Assembly (NCBI RefSeq): GCF_003478335.1
Contig: NZ_QUFB01000042.1
Coordinates: 1 to 27,360 of the forward strand
DNA from: Clostridium sp. AM49-4BH
GTDB lineage: Bacteria > Bacillota > Clostridia > Lachnospirales > Lachnospiraceae
Length of the DNA stretch: 27,360 bases
Direction: 5' to 3'
Made by a program: the position numbers and the translations under genes. This document shows positions 14,700 through 23,548 of this stretch, one piece after another. The notes under the pieces were generated by a model that saw only the letters and a list, made by a program, of their open reading frames with translations, had not been told where the DNA came from and did not search any database. Numbering within the stretch: position 1 is the stretch's first letter; every line of letters begins with the position of its first letter.

Positions 14700-17025
14700 T
14701 GGACGGCAGACGATTCTGGATCGATTACGAAAAACATTTCGGATTGACTATGATGATGACTGCTTGGACAAGTGGGAAGGCATTGAGTTAGTTACGAAAT
14801 CATTAGATCAACAGACGGAATCACGTATAGGTATGCTGCTTGTCAATGCGCTGCTGGTATTTTGTATTACAGCGGGTGGAATGGGAATCGTGTTGTCAGC
14901 GATCGACAGCGATTATCAGACTTGGATCGTAGAACTTGTGACCCTTGTGGCATCACTTTATGTGGCATTTTTGTATTACCGTAAATGGTGGGAAAATGTC
15001 GGATATATATTATTATTGGTCGTTGTATTCGCCGTTGGTTTTGGGATGCAAAGCTATGTGAGCAGCGGATTCTATAGTGTCATGAATGACCTGATGGAAA
15101 GCGTTTCAGAGTATTTTCAGTCTAATGCGACACGTAGTTACGGCGAAAAGATCGCCGATGCCAATTTGGCAGTGACTATAGCAATGAGTTATATTGCTGT
15201 GGCAGCAAGTGTTGTGGTAAATATATTCGTTTCCCGTAAAATGAGATACCGTTTCCTGATGCTGGTTGTTTTTGGCTTTCTGTTCCTGCCATTGTATGTG
15301 CATTTGGAACCGGATATGTTTTATGTTGTGCAATTTTTTGTGGGTGTTGTCGTGACGGCGGCGATTGCTAAAAATGGCGATTATAAGCAGACAGCAGACA
15401 ATGTCCGATACAAACAGGATGAGGAACGTATCGTTTATCAGTCTGCCTATCGAGTGAAATTGCAGGCGGGGGCGTGTCTGCTCGCAGTTGTTGCGATTGG
15501 TGCAGTGCTGTTTTCTTTGCTTGTTCCATCGAAGGATTATCACGACAGACATCCCGATTCCGCATGGAAACAGAGCACAAAAGATGCGATGCAGAATGTC
15601 GCAGTGCTCGGAATTGCCGGATTATTTAATTTTTATGATAATACCGGCGGTCTGACCAGTGGTAAGTTAGGCGGCGTCAGTGCAGTGCGACTGGATTATG
15701 ACACAGATCTTCGGGTCACATTTGTACCGCAAAATGAAAACCGATTTTATTTGCGCCGTTTTATTGGACAGGATTATTTATATGGCATGAATCGCTGGGA
15801 ATCTGCTAAAGCAATTTATATGCGGACGGAGCAGCGTGCCAAGACTGCGTTTGAGAAAAATATAACCGGCAGTGCACATGGAATCGTCAAAGTTGATAAT
15901 GTGGCAGCAGATCCGGGATTGTATATGCCGTATTACAGTCTTCAGTCGGATCTGGTAACATCGCCCGGTCGCAGCCAGATATATGATTATTATACGTATT
16001 CCGGTTTGGATCGGGATTGTAAACTTCAGACAGAATCGATATCGAATTGGCTTACGGTGCCGGATTCAAGCAAGGCTGTTTTGGATGAGTTTTGCAAGGA
16101 AGCGGATTTGACGGGAACTGTTGCTGAGATCGTGCAGAAGCTGGCAGCGTATTATCAGAATAATATACCGTATACGTATCAGCCGGGTATAACGCCTTAT
16201 GGTCAAGACTTCGTTTCGTATTTTTTGAAAAAGAATTGTAGAGGATACTGTGCGCATTTTGCCAGTGCAGCGACGTTGCTTTTGCGTAACTGTGGTATTC
16301 CGGCTCGTTATGTGGAAGGCTATGCGATCGATCCGGAAGATATCGGTGAGAACGGTAAGATCCTTACCGATCAGAAGGTATCTGATTACTATCAGGGTTA
16401 CCGCGAACTTACAGATACCGGAGTTGTGCAGGTAGATGTCACGGATGCAAATGCACATGCTTGGGTTGAAATTTACGATCAGCACAAAGGCTGGTATGTA
16501 GTGGATATTACGCCGGCATCGGATCAGGAAGAGGCGGATGTCAGTCTTTGGAATGCGTTTATGCGTCTTTTTCGTAACCGGAGCAATGGAACTGCGCAGA
16601 GTAATACCGGTGGTACCGGTGCGACAGGAACAGCAGATGCAGTAGAGGCGGTAAAAAGAACCGGTAAAGTTTCCCTTGGGGTGCTTGCATTGTTGCTGCT
16701 TATTTTTGTGATCGCGCTTGCTGTCCGCCAGATGATTCGCATACTTCGGTGCAGTATTGCATATCACCGTGCGGATACGAATGACAGGCTGATTGCAGAT
16801 TATCAAAGATATGTCCGTAAAATAGGGCACAAATATCCGGCATTTCAGAAACAAACAAATTATGAAACACAGATTGCATGGCTTCGTAAGCAGCGATTAT
16901 TAGTGATATCCGGAGAGGAGCGAGATCGTATGCTGCAGATCTTGGAGCAAGCAGGCTTTGGTCATACACAGATCAGCGATGCTGATGCAGAACTGGTGCG
17001 TGGGTTGTTGACACGTAGAACGTAA
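14692..17025 (+). CDS. Membrane-bound transglutaminase-like protein (TgpA type)
   Basis: This is a 777-residue protein. After a cytoplasmic start, about six TM segments lie in residues 45-290 (for example IGMLLVNALLVFCITAGGMG and YILLLVVVFAVGFGM). A large extracellular region with the transglutaminase core follows. Catalytic Cys520 lies in NCRGYCAHFASAATLLLRNC, His589 in DANAHAWVEIYD, and Asp605 in GWYVVDITPAS. A final TM (LGVLALLLLIFVIALAV, about residues 660-680) leads to a cytoplasmic DUF4129-like tail. The triad is complete, so an enzyme (protease or cross-linker) is plausible. The family is linked to MoxR and DUF58 in many genomes, although substrates are mostly unknown. The ATG at 14692 follows GGGGAGG at about 14676-14682 and overlaps the preceding short frame. 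Confidence 0.92.
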   Translation: MGNGRQTILDRLRKTFRIDYDDDCLDKWEGIELVTKSLDQQTESRIGMLLVNALLVFCITAGGMGIVLSAIDSDYQTWIVELVTLVASLYVAFLYYRKWWENVGYILLLVVVFAVGFGMQSYVSSGFYSVMNDLMESVSEYFQSNATRSYGEKIADANLAVTIAMSYIAVAASVVVNIFVSRKMRYRFLMLVVFGFLFLPLYVHLEPDMFYVVQFFVGVVVTAAIAKNGDYKQTADNVRYKQDEERIVYQSAYRVKLQAGACLLAVVAIGAVLFSLLVPSKDYHDRHPDSAWKQSTKDAMQNVAVLGIAGLFNFYDNTGGLTSGKLGGVSAVRLDYDTDLRVTFVPQNENRFYLRRFIGQDYLYGMNRWESAKAIYMRTEQRAKTAFEKNITGSAHGIVKVDNVAADPGLYMPYYSLQSDLVTSPGRSQIYDYYTYSGLDRDCKLQTESISNWLTVPDSSKAVLDEFCKEADLTGTVAEIVQKLAAYYQNNIPYTYQPGITPYGQDFVSYFLKKNCRGYCAHFASAATLLLRNCGIPARYVEGYAIDPEDIGENGKILTDQKVSDYYQGYRELTDTGVVQVDVTDANAHAWVEIYDQHKGWYVVDITPASDQEEADVSLWNAFMRLFRNRSNGTAQSNTGGTGATGTADAVEAVKRTGKVSLGVLALLLLIFVIALAVRQMIRILRCSIAYHRADTNDRLIADYQRYVRKIGHKYPAFQKQTNYETQIAWLRKQRLLVISGEERDRMLQILEQAGFGHTQISDADAELVRGLLTRRT

Positions 17026-17094
17026 ACCTTTAGAATAGAATGATGTGCCCACATAATAGTATAGGGCGAAATGGAACAAGGAAAGGATGAAAAA

Positions 17095-18489
17095 ATGAAC
17101 AAAAAAAGAGCAAATTTTACCGGCACGATCGGCTTTGTTATGGCTGCTGCAGGAAGTGCTGTGGGGTTAGGAAACATATGGAGGTTTCCTTATTTAGCGG
17201 CAAAGGATCATGGAGGTGTGTTTATTTTATGCTACTTGATCTTAGCAGTGACATTTGGTTTTACGTTATTGACAACAGAGATCGCCATTGGGCGTAAAAC
17301 GGGACGGAGTCCCCTTACTGCTTATGCAGCGATTCAGCCTAAGTGGAAAGGTCTTGGTGTTTTGGCATGTCTTGTACCAATTATCATCTTGCCATATTAT
17401 TGCGTGATCGGTGGATGGGTTGTAAAATATTTCGCAACCTTTGTCACCGGTGCAGGATCAGCGGCAGCGGGCGACGATTATTTTGCGGGATTTATTCAAG
17501 GACAATATCAACCGATCATCTGGATGTTTATTTTCTTTATAATGACAGCGTTCGTTGTGTTTAATGGCGTGAATAAGGGAATTGAAAAATACAGTAAGAT
17601 CCTGATGCCAATTTTATTATTTTTGATTATCGGCATTGGATTGTATTCGCTGACGATCACACATACAGATGCGAGTGGTGTTACCAGAACCGGTCTGCAG
17701 GGATTGAAAGTATATTTAATTCCTAATTTTAAGGGAATGACCGGCAAAGAATTTTTTGTTATTCTGATGGATGCGATGGGACAGCTTTTCTTCTCGATCA
17801 GCGTGGCGATGGGAATCATGGTTGCATACGGCTCGTATGTTAAGAAAGACGTCAATTTGATGAAATCGATCAATCAGATCGAAATTTTTGATACTTTGGT
17901 AGCGATGCTTGCCGGACTTATGATCGTGCCTGCTGTATTTGTATTTATGGGGACAGAAGGAATGAGCGCCGGACCCGGTCTGATGTTTGATTCTTTGCCA
18001 AAGGTATTCCAGGCAATGGGCAAAGCCGGAACGGTTGTCGGAGTGCTGTTCTTCCTGATGGTTATTTTTGCGGCAGTAACTTCTTCGGTATCTGTTATGG
18101 AAGCGATCGTTTCCAGTTTGATGGATGCATTTCACTGGACCAGACATAAGAGTACATCTATTGTGGCAACGTATGGAGTCATAGGTGGTGTCATTGTTTG
18201 TCTTGGATATAACAAGTTATATTTCGAGCTGCCACTGCCAAATGGATCGACAGGACAGATACTGGATATATTGGATTATATCAGTAACTATTGCTTTATG
18301 CCGACGGTGGCGCTGCTCACATGCATTTTGATCGGTTGGGTTGTGAAACCTAAGACGGTCATTGATGAGGTAACTGTTAACGGAGAACGTTTTGGCAGAA
18401 AATATCTGTATATTGCGATGATCAAAGGGATTGCACCAATTCTGCTATTTGCATTATTATTACAGTCATTAGGCTTTATTCAGCTGTAG
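17095..18489 (+). CDS. Sodium-dependent transporter, NSS (SNF) family, copy 1
   Basis: This is a 464-residue, 11-12 TM symporter of the neurotransmitter:sodium symporter family (LeuT/MhsT/Tyt1-like). TM1 carries the sodium- and substrate-binding signature GSAVGLGNIWRFPY (residues 20-33). TM6 is the unwound-helix region near AMGQLFFSISVAMGIM. Bacterial members import amino acids with sodium; the exact substrate is not readable. The start at 17095 has AAAGGA at 17082-17087; the upstream ATG at 17071 is an alternative adding eight residues. There is a 69-bp gap after the transglutaminase and no clear terminator. A second, diverged copy follows. Confidence 0.93.
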   Translation: MNKKRANFTGTIGFVMAAAGSAVGLGNIWRFPYLAAKDHGGVFILCYLILAVTFGFTLLTTEIAIGRKTGRSPLTAYAAIQPKWKGLGVLACLVPIIILPYYCVIGGWVVKYFATFVTGAGSAAAGDDYFAGFIQGQYQPIIWMFIFFIMTAFVVFNGVNKGIEKYSKILMPILLFLIIGIGLYSLTITHTDASGVTRTGLQGLKVYLIPNFKGMTGKEFFVILMDAMGQLFFSISVAMGIMVAYGSYVKKDVNLMKSINQIEIFDTLVAMLAGLMIVPAVFVFMGTEGMSAGPGLMFDSLPKVFQAMGKAGTVVGVLFFLMVIFAAVTSSVSVMEAIVSSLMDAFHWTRHKSTSIVATYGVIGGVIVCLGYNKLYFELPLPNGSTGQILDILDYISNYCFMPTVALLTCILIGWVVKPKTVIDEVTVNGERFGRKYLYIAMIKGIAPILLFALLLQSLGFIQL

Positions 18490-18605
18490 TAGTATTCGCA
18501 GATAATGGACCATGGGATGTATTTTTCATTGCAGATACATACTGTGAGAACTCCTTGACATAACAGGTTTGTGAACAATATTAAACGATAGAAATGGAAT
18601 AAAAA
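18490..18605 (+). promoter_or_regulatory. Sigma-A promoter for the second NSS transporter
   Basis: TTGACA (18555-18560) and TATTAA (18579-18584) are separated by 18 bp, and the gene starts 21 bp further on. The second transporter therefore probably has its own transcript. A short inverted repeat (ATGTAT and ATACAT, about 18519-18542) lies just upstream. Confidence 0.65.
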
Positions 18606-20072
18606 ATGAGTAAAAACAGAGAAACTTTTGCATCCCGCCTTGGCTTTATATTAGTATCTGCAGGATGTGCGGTGGGACTGGGAAATGTATGGAAGTTTCC
18701 GTACGTATGCGGAAATAATGGAGGAGCAATCTTTATTTTGATCTACTTGGTCTGCTTATTTGCTCTTGGATTTCCAATTTTAGTATGCGAGTTTGCAATC
18801 GGTCGCGGCAGTGGTGCGAGCATTGGAACAGCATTGCGTAAATTGAGCGGTGGCAAAGGAAGATGGCATCAGTTTCGTTGGTATGGACTGTGCGGTAATT
18901 ATCTGCTAATGATGTTTTATACAGTGGTAGCGGGCTGGATGATCTATTATGTTGGCGTTTGTGCCAAGGGGACACTACGTCAGGCGAATGTCAAAGAAAT
19001 CGAACAGTATTATCAGAGCTTTATGCAGACACCAGGCAAAATGATGTTTTTTATGTTATTAGTAGTTGCCTTGTGTATTGGTGTGTGCGCACTGGGCTTA
19101 CAGAATGGTATTGAAAATATTACAAAGAAAATGATGTTAGCATTGATCGTATTGATGGCTGTTATGGCAGTCAATTCAGTCATGTTAAAAGGAAGCAGTA
19201 AAGGCCTTTCTTTTTATTTGATCCCGAACCTCGAAAATGTGAAGAAACGTGGATTGGGAAATGTCATCTTTGATGCGATGACGCAGGCGTTTTTCACGTT
19301 GAGTGTTGGAATGGGTTCGATGGAGATCTTCGGCAGTTATTTGGGCAAAGAACGCAAGCTGACCGGAGAGGCGATCAATGTATTGGTGTTAGATACACTG
19401 ATCGCATTTGTTGCAGGAATTATTGTGATCCCGGCGTGTATTTCTTTTGGAATCCGCCCGGATGCAGGACTATCACTGCTGTTTATCACACTGCCAAATG
19501 TATTTAACCATATGCCAAGTGGAACATTGTGGGGAATGCTTTTCTTTGTATTTATGTCCTTTGCGGCATTATCCACAGTGATCGCAGTGTTTGAAAATAT
19601 CATCAGCATGAGCATGGATGTGTTTGGCTGGGAGCGTCGGAAAGCGTTAACGGTCAATTTAGTCGGCATTGCAGTATTATCCATGCCAACTGTACTTGGA
19701 TTTAATGTGTGGTCTGGTGTCCAGTTATTTGGACCGGGATCAACGATCATGGATGTTGAAGATTTTGTGGTATCCAGTAATATTCTTCCACTTGGAAGTC
19801 TGTTATTTGTACTGTTTTGTACGAAAAAAAGCGGTTGGGGATTTGAACGATTTTTGGAAGAGACCAATACAGGAGTAGGTATGAATTTTCCAAAATTTCT
19901 TCGCAGATATATGCGGTATGTATTGCCGATGATCGTTTTAGTCATTTATTTTAAGGGATATTATGATAAATTTAAGGACAGTTCACCGGTAATCTTTGGT
20001 GTATGGATGATGATCGCTATTGCCTTTGCAGTATACATTCTTTATCTGTCACGAGACAAAAAAGTAAAATAG
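18606..20072 (+). CDS. Sodium-dependent transporter, NSS (SNF) family, copy 2
   Basis: This is a 488-residue NSS symporter with 11-12 TM segments. The TM1 signature is GCAVGLGNVWKFPY (residues 20-33), and the TM6 region is AMTQAFFTLSVGMGSMEIFG. It is clearly homologous to the preceding gene but well diverged, with a longer loop (SGGKGRWHQFRWYGLCGN) between TM2 and TM3 and a basic C-terminus. It is therefore an old duplication or a separate acquisition, probably with a different substrate. The ribosome site is weak (ATGGAATAA). A good TTGACA/TATTAA promoter sits just upstream. Confidence 0.92.
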   Translation: MSKNRETFASRLGFILVSAGCAVGLGNVWKFPYVCGNNGGAIFILIYLVCLFALGFPILVCEFAIGRGSGASIGTALRKLSGGKGRWHQFRWYGLCGNYLLMMFYTVVAGWMIYYVGVCAKGTLRQANVKEIEQYYQSFMQTPGKMMFFMLLVVALCIGVCALGLQNGIENITKKMMLALIVLMAVMAVNSVMLKGSSKGLSFYLIPNLENVKKRGLGNVIFDAMTQAFFTLSVGMGSMEIFGSYLGKERKLTGEAINVLVLDTLIAFVAGIIVIPACISFGIRPDAGLSLLFITLPNVFNHMPSGTLWGMLFFVFMSFAALSTVIAVFENIISMSMDVFGWERRKALTVNLVGIAVLSMPTVLGFNVWSGVQLFGPGSTIMDVEDFVVSSNILPLGSLLFVLFCTKKSGWGFERFLEETNTGVGMNFPKFLRRYMRYVLPMIVLVIYFKGYYDKFKDSSPVIFGVWMMIAIAFAVYILYLSRDKKVK

Positions 20073-20116
20073 CCATTGTTAGATGGATATCATAGGCGAC
20101 TTTGTGAGCTTGTGAG

Positions 20117-20145
20117 TTGGATAACAAGGTTCATTAATGTATGAT
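20117..20145 (+). promoter_or_regulatory. Candidate promoter of a small RNA
   Basis: TTGGAT (20117-20122), a 17-bp spacer and TATGAT (20140-20145) lie between the end of the NSS gene and the structured element at 20152-20250. No coding frame follows, so a non-coding transcript is the likeliest product. Confidence 0.45.
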
Positions 20146-20151
20146 ACTATC

Positions 20152-20250
20152 AATATAAAGAAAGCCCGACAGGAATGCTTGCGGTACCGCCAAAAACGTT
20201 TCGCTTTTTGGTTTGATACACGGTATGATTTCTGCCGGGCTTTTTTTGTT
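20152..20250 (+). ncRNA. Candidate small RNA / bidirectional complex terminator
   Basis: The outer stem AAAGCCCG (20161-20168) pairs with CGGGCTTT (20236-20243) and runs into seven Ts. CAG (20170) pairs with CTG (20232), and AAT with ATT. Inside are a palindrome, GCGGTACCGC (20181-20190), and a stem, CCAAAAA (20190-20196) with TTTTTGG (20205-20211). The whole is larger and more branched than a simple terminator and has a promoter-like TTGGAT/TATGAT upstream. The minus strand also ends in CTTTCTTT, so it may serve both converging genes. Whether it is an independent RNA or only a terminator cannot be settled from the sequence. Confidence 0.5.
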
Positions 20251-20319
20251 TTAATTGATAGGAAAATGCTCGTTTATATTGTTACGTTGTTACACAATCT
20301 GCATTCCTAAATGTTGTCA

Positions 20320-21081
20320 TTATACATGCAATTTCTTGAGGAATGCTTTCGTGCGCTCGTTTTTCGGATTGTCAATGACATCTTCCGGTTTGCCGTTTTC
20401 AACGACCAGACCGCCATCCATAAAGATGACACGATCTGAGACCGCTCTGGCAAAGTCAATTTCATGCGTTACAATAACCATTGTCATTTTTTCGGAAGCA
20501 AGCTGCTTCAATAATCGGAGAACTTCTGCGGTGATCTCCGGATCGAGAGAAGAGGTTGGCTCATCAAAATACATGATCTTTGGATGTAATGCGAGAGCAC
20601 GTGCAATCGCAACACGCTGCTGCTGTCCGCCGGACAGTTCGCAGGGATAAGCGTCTGATTTGTCTGACAAACCAACTTTTGTCAACAGGTCATATGCCTC
20701 AGAAATCACTTCATCCTTATCGGTCCTTTTCTGAACCTTAAGTGGTGCATGATAGACGTTTTTTAATACTGAAAAATGTGGAAACAGGTTGAAATTCTGA
20801 AAGACCAATCCAAAATTGGATTGTGCTTCCAAAATGTCACTGCGTTTTGGATAAATGGCATGATCGCCTTCTGTCGTTACCACGCTTTTCCCGTTGTATG
20901 CGATCTCGCCGCTGTCAATCGTTTCCAGAAATGTCGCACAGCGAAGCAGTGTAGATTTACCGGAACCGGACGGGCCAAGGATTGAAACAACTTCGCCGGG
21001 AGAGATCTGCAGATCGATATCCTGCAATACGATCTTACCGTCAAAGCTTTTTTTGATATGTTTCATGTCTAATATATTCAT
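20320..21081 (-). CDS. Polar amino-acid ABC transporter ATP-binding protein (GlnQ type)
   Basis: This is a 253-residue ATPase of the PAAT family, which imports polar amino acids such as glutamine, cystine or arginine. Walker A is GPSGSGKST (residues 35-43), the Q-loop region is VFQNFNLFPHFSVLKNV, the signature is LSGGQQQRVAIARALA, Walker B is IMYFDEPTSSLD, and the H-loop is VTHEIDFAR. It lies 18 bp downstream of the permease end, as the last gene of the minus-strand operon. AAAGGAAA upstream of the ATG at 21081 is the ribosome site. The substrate is not determined by this subunit. Confidence 0.94.
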   Translation of the reverse strand: MNILDMKHIKKSFDGKIVLQDIDLQISPGEVVSILGPSGSGKSTLLRCATFLETIDSGEIAYNGKSVVTTEGDHAIYPKRSDILEAQSNFGLVFQNFNLFPHFSVLKNVYHAPLKVQKRTDKDEVISEAYDLLTKVGLSDKSDAYPCELSGGQQQRVAIARALALHPKIMYFDEPTSSLDPEITAEVLRLLKQLASEKMTMVIVTHEIDFARAVSDRVIFMDGGLVVENGKPEDVIDNPKNERTKAFLKKLHV

Positions 21082-21099
21082 AAAGCTTAGTTTCCTTTC

Positions 21100-21645
21100 T
21101 TAATGATAGTAATTCAATTTATTTTCCAGTGTTTCCATGACGTATGCTACTACGAAGTTAAAGACGTAATAAAATACGCCGGCGATAAACAGCGGCAGCA
21201 GTGAGGTTTGAGAAGCTGCGATCTGTTTTGCCAAGGTAAACATTTCTGTATATGCCAGTGCAAACGCCAATGAAGTATCTTTGACCAAGGTAATGATTTC
21301 GTTCGTGACCGGAGGCAGTACGCGTTTGACCATCTGTGGGAACAGAATGTATCCGAATGTCTGCAGACGATTGTAACCCATGACAGTGGCAGCTTCACGC
21401 TGACCGATCGGGATACCTTGGAATCCGGCACGGTAGATCTCAGCAAAATATGCGGCGTAGTTCAAGGAAAATCCGATGATCACAGCAAGAAGCGGTACGA
21501 ATACGGTGTATGTATGTGGAACGCATAGTACGGTGCAAAGAATACAACCAATAGCTGCAGCATCAATGGGGTACCACGCATGATCGAAATGTAGATCTTT
21601 GCAATATACTGCAGCAGCTTCCAGTGTGACATACGGATCAGACAA
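21100..21645 (-). CDS. 3' part of the frameshifted amino-acid ABC binding-protein/permease fusion
   Basis: This frame carries the C-terminal half of a GlnP/HisM-type permease. Native sequence resumes at about 21515 (VPLLAVIIGFSLNYAAYFAE). It contains the conserved EAA loop that binds the ATPase (AYFAEIYRAGFQGIPIGQRE, then AATVMGYNRLQ). It ends in two or three TM segments (FALAYTEMFTLAKQIA, FIAGVFYYVFNFVVAYV) and LENKLNYYH. Residues upstream of the junction in this frame are not native. The first half is in the frame ending at 21480. Shifting by one base at the CATACATAC tract (+ strand 21507-21519) joins the two seamlessly. Confidence 0.8.
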   Translation of the reverse strand: MSDPYVTLEAAAVYCKDLHFDHAWYPIDAAAIGCILCTVLCVPHTYTVFVPLLAVIIGFSLNYAAYFAEIYRAGFQGIPIGQREAATVMGYNRLQTFGYILFPQMVKRVLPPVTNEIITLVKDTSLAFALAYTEMFTLAKQIAASQTSLLPLFIAGVFYYVFNFVVAYVMETLENKLNYYH

Positions 21646-22682
21646 ACAAGCAGTCCCAATGGAATTGAGAACAAAATTGTCAGGAAAAAGATCAATAATG
21701 TCGAGATCATACCTTTGCGCAGCTGTTTTGCAATCTGTGCAGCGGATAATTTCTTGACTTTATTTTTAGAGCCCTTGGTTTGTGACTGTTTGTCCGGAGC
21801 CGGAGTCACCTTTGTTAATTTGCTGGTATCAATGGTTGGCACTGCACCGCCATCGATGTATGTTTTGTCGTCAAAGCTGAGGCAGAGACTTTTGCTCAAG
21901 CCCCATTCTTTGGCTATATTTTCTAATGTGCCATCGTATAACATTTCTAATAATGTCGTCTGTACTTTATCGCGAAGTGTGGTGTTTCCTTTCTTAAAAC
22001 CGATGGCATACTGTTCTGCAGAAAGCGAATCATCGAGAATGCGGAATTCATCGGATTTGGCAGACATTTGATAGACGGCAACACCATAGTCCATCGCAAT
22101 GGCGTCAACCATGCCACTTTCCAAATTCATAAATGCAGAGTTGTAGTCGCCGACCTGCTGCAGCTCTTTGAGAGAATCTGCAATCTGGCGGTTAGCTTGT
22201 GTAGCATCGTCTCCCGTCAAAGCAGCAAGTGCAGAAGAATCGCTTTGTACGACCAAAACCTTTCCCTTGAGATCGGCAGGCTTTTTAATAGAAGAGTCCT
22301 TGCGGACAATGATTACCTGATAGTTGTTTAGATAAGGAGTTGACCAAGTGTAGCTTTTCTCTCGTCCATTCATCGTAAAACCATTCCAAATACAAGAAAT
22401 CGCACCTGAAGTTAATTCAGAATCTTTGGAATCCCATGAAATAGGGCGCTTGATCAGCTTCCAATCATTTCGTTTGCAGACTTCCTCTGCCAAACTCAGA
22501 TCAAAACCGATGTAGTCTCCGCTTTCGTCCAAGTAACCATATGGTGGGAACTCGGCATCAAATCCAACGATAAATTCTGTTTGTTCTTTTGCATAGGCCT
22601 TGTTTGTGCTGCAATAGAGAGAGCACACCAGCAACAAAAGAAAACAACCTGTTGCAATAGCAAGTTTTTTCATTTTGTTCAT
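21480..22682 (-). CDS. 5' part of the frameshifted fusion: substrate-binding domain plus start of permease
   Basis: The start at 22682 follows AAGAGGAATAT; the frame is open upstream to 22763, but without a good ribosome site. Residues 1-31 are a signal or anchor segment (LAIATGCFLLLLVCSLYCS). Residues about 38-265 form a type-3 periplasmic binding domain (FIVGFDAEFPPYGYLDESG, later GAISCIWNGFTMNGREKSY). A Lys/Ser-rich linker (DKQSQTKGSKNKVKKL) leads into a PAAT permease (GMISTLLIFFLTILFSIPL, then IYISIMRGTPLMLQLLVVFF). Binding-protein/permease fusions like Lactococcus GlnP are known. The frame then stops at YSYRFLL, where the family continues LLAVIIGFSLN. One base appears to be missing in the ACAT-type repeat at 21507-21519. 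The substrate is a polar amino acid, inferred from the family. Confidence 0.85.
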   Translation of the reverse strand: MNKMKKLAIATGCFLLLLVCSLYCSTNKAYAKEQTEFIVGFDAEFPPYGYLDESGDYIGFDLSLAEEVCKRNDWKLIKRPISWDSKDSELTSGAISCIWNGFTMNGREKSYTWSTPYLNNYQVIIVRKDSSIKKPADLKGKVLVVQSDSSALAALTGDDATQANRQIADSLKELQQVGDYNSAFMNLESGMVDAIAMDYGVAVYQMSAKSDEFRILDDSLSAEQYAIGFKKGNTTLRDKVQTTLLEMLYDGTLENIAKEWGLSKSLCLSFDDKTYIDGGAVPTIDTSKLTKVTPAPDKQSQTKGSKNKVKKLSAAQIAKQLRKGMISTLLIFFLTILFSIPLGLLVCLIRMSHWKLLQYIAKIYISIMRGTPLMLQLLVVFFAPYYAFHIHTPYSYRFLL

Positions 22683-22810
22683 ATATTCCTCTTTTCCGTG
22701 CACGTATTTAGTGCTGTTGAGATAATACTTTGGTTTGCCTGTTGGCAGCGCTTTCGTGCACACAAGCGCAGTACATTCCTATTTTACCACAAATTGCAAT
22801 ACGGTAGGGA

Positions 22811-23548
22811 TTATTTTTGAGAAAAAGTTTGCCGGAGTTTTGTGGGTGTCATATGGTACGCTGTCCGTATAGCTCGAGAAAAGTTATGGGCGTCGCGAAA
22901 GCCGCAGGCGGCAGCTATTTCGTGAATGGGAAGATCGGTATTTAGCAAAAGAGCTTTTCCTTTTTCCATGGTTTGCTCCATTAGATAATGCTTCAGATGA
23001 ATGCCATTTTCTTTATAAAACAGGGTCGAAAAATATTTTTCATGATATCCAAAATAGTCTGCCAAAGTACGAACCATATGTGGTGTATTTTGGCGATATT
23101 TTAGATATTCGTCAATACGCTCGCGCAAAGGACGATGCGGTGGTGTGGTAATGGTATTGTTTTCGTAACCGAGTTCTTCTAACAGAGCTTGGAGTAGATA
23201 GGTTGTTGCAGAGGAATGTTGATGTTGTTCCAGTTGCAGCATCGTGTTTAGCATGGCAAGAATTAATTCCGTATTAGTGACGGTTCCGGTAAGTGGGCAG
23301 GGAATAGGATCAGAAGTTTCGAAATGCAGCCAGTGAAAACCACAGGAAGACGGCTTGGTACCGTGCTGTAAAGTGGTGGGCGGCATAATCAGATATTCTC
23401 CCTTGCGAACGGTGTGTGTTTGGGAGTGATCGGCAATATACAGTGTTCCATGATCTACGATCATTAATTCATATTCGCCCAGTTCTCTTGCAGGGTGTGT
23501 CCAGTCTGGTGCGTCCGATTGAAATTTTCCTAACCATAAAAATCGCAT
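22811..23548 (-). CDS. AraC-family transcriptional regulator
   Basis: This is a 245-residue regulator. The N-terminal half is a cupin-like ligand-binding domain (ELMIVDHGTLYIADHSQTHT, then VRKGEYLIMPP). The C-terminal half has two AraC helix-turn-helix motifs: VRTLADYFGYHEKYFSTLF, and IHEIAAACGFRDAHNFSRAI with the closing YHMTPTKLRQ. AGGAAGG precedes the ATG. It is divergent from the GH127 gene across 198 bp, the usual layout for an AraC activator of a sugar-use gene. The amino-acid ABC genes follow on the same strand 128 bp downstream. Arabinoside-derived sugar is the likely effector, by inference from its neighbour. Confidence 0.92.
   Translation of the reverse strand: MRFLWLGKFQSDAPDWTHPARELGEYELMIVDHGTLYIADHSQTHTVRKGEYLIMPPTTLQHGTKPSSCGFHWLHFETSDPIPCPLTGTVTNTELILAMLNTMLQLEQHQHSSATTYLLQALLEELGYENNTITTPPHRPLRERIDEYLKYRQNTPHMVRTLADYFGYHEKYFSTLFYKENGIHLKHYLMEQTMEKGKALLLNTDLPIHEIAAACGFRDAHNFSRAIRTAYHMTPTKLRQTFSQK

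Noticed and set aside
14692..17025. Transglutaminase as an inactive homologue
   Set aside because: Cys520, His589 and Asp605 are all present in the right context, so the triad is complete.
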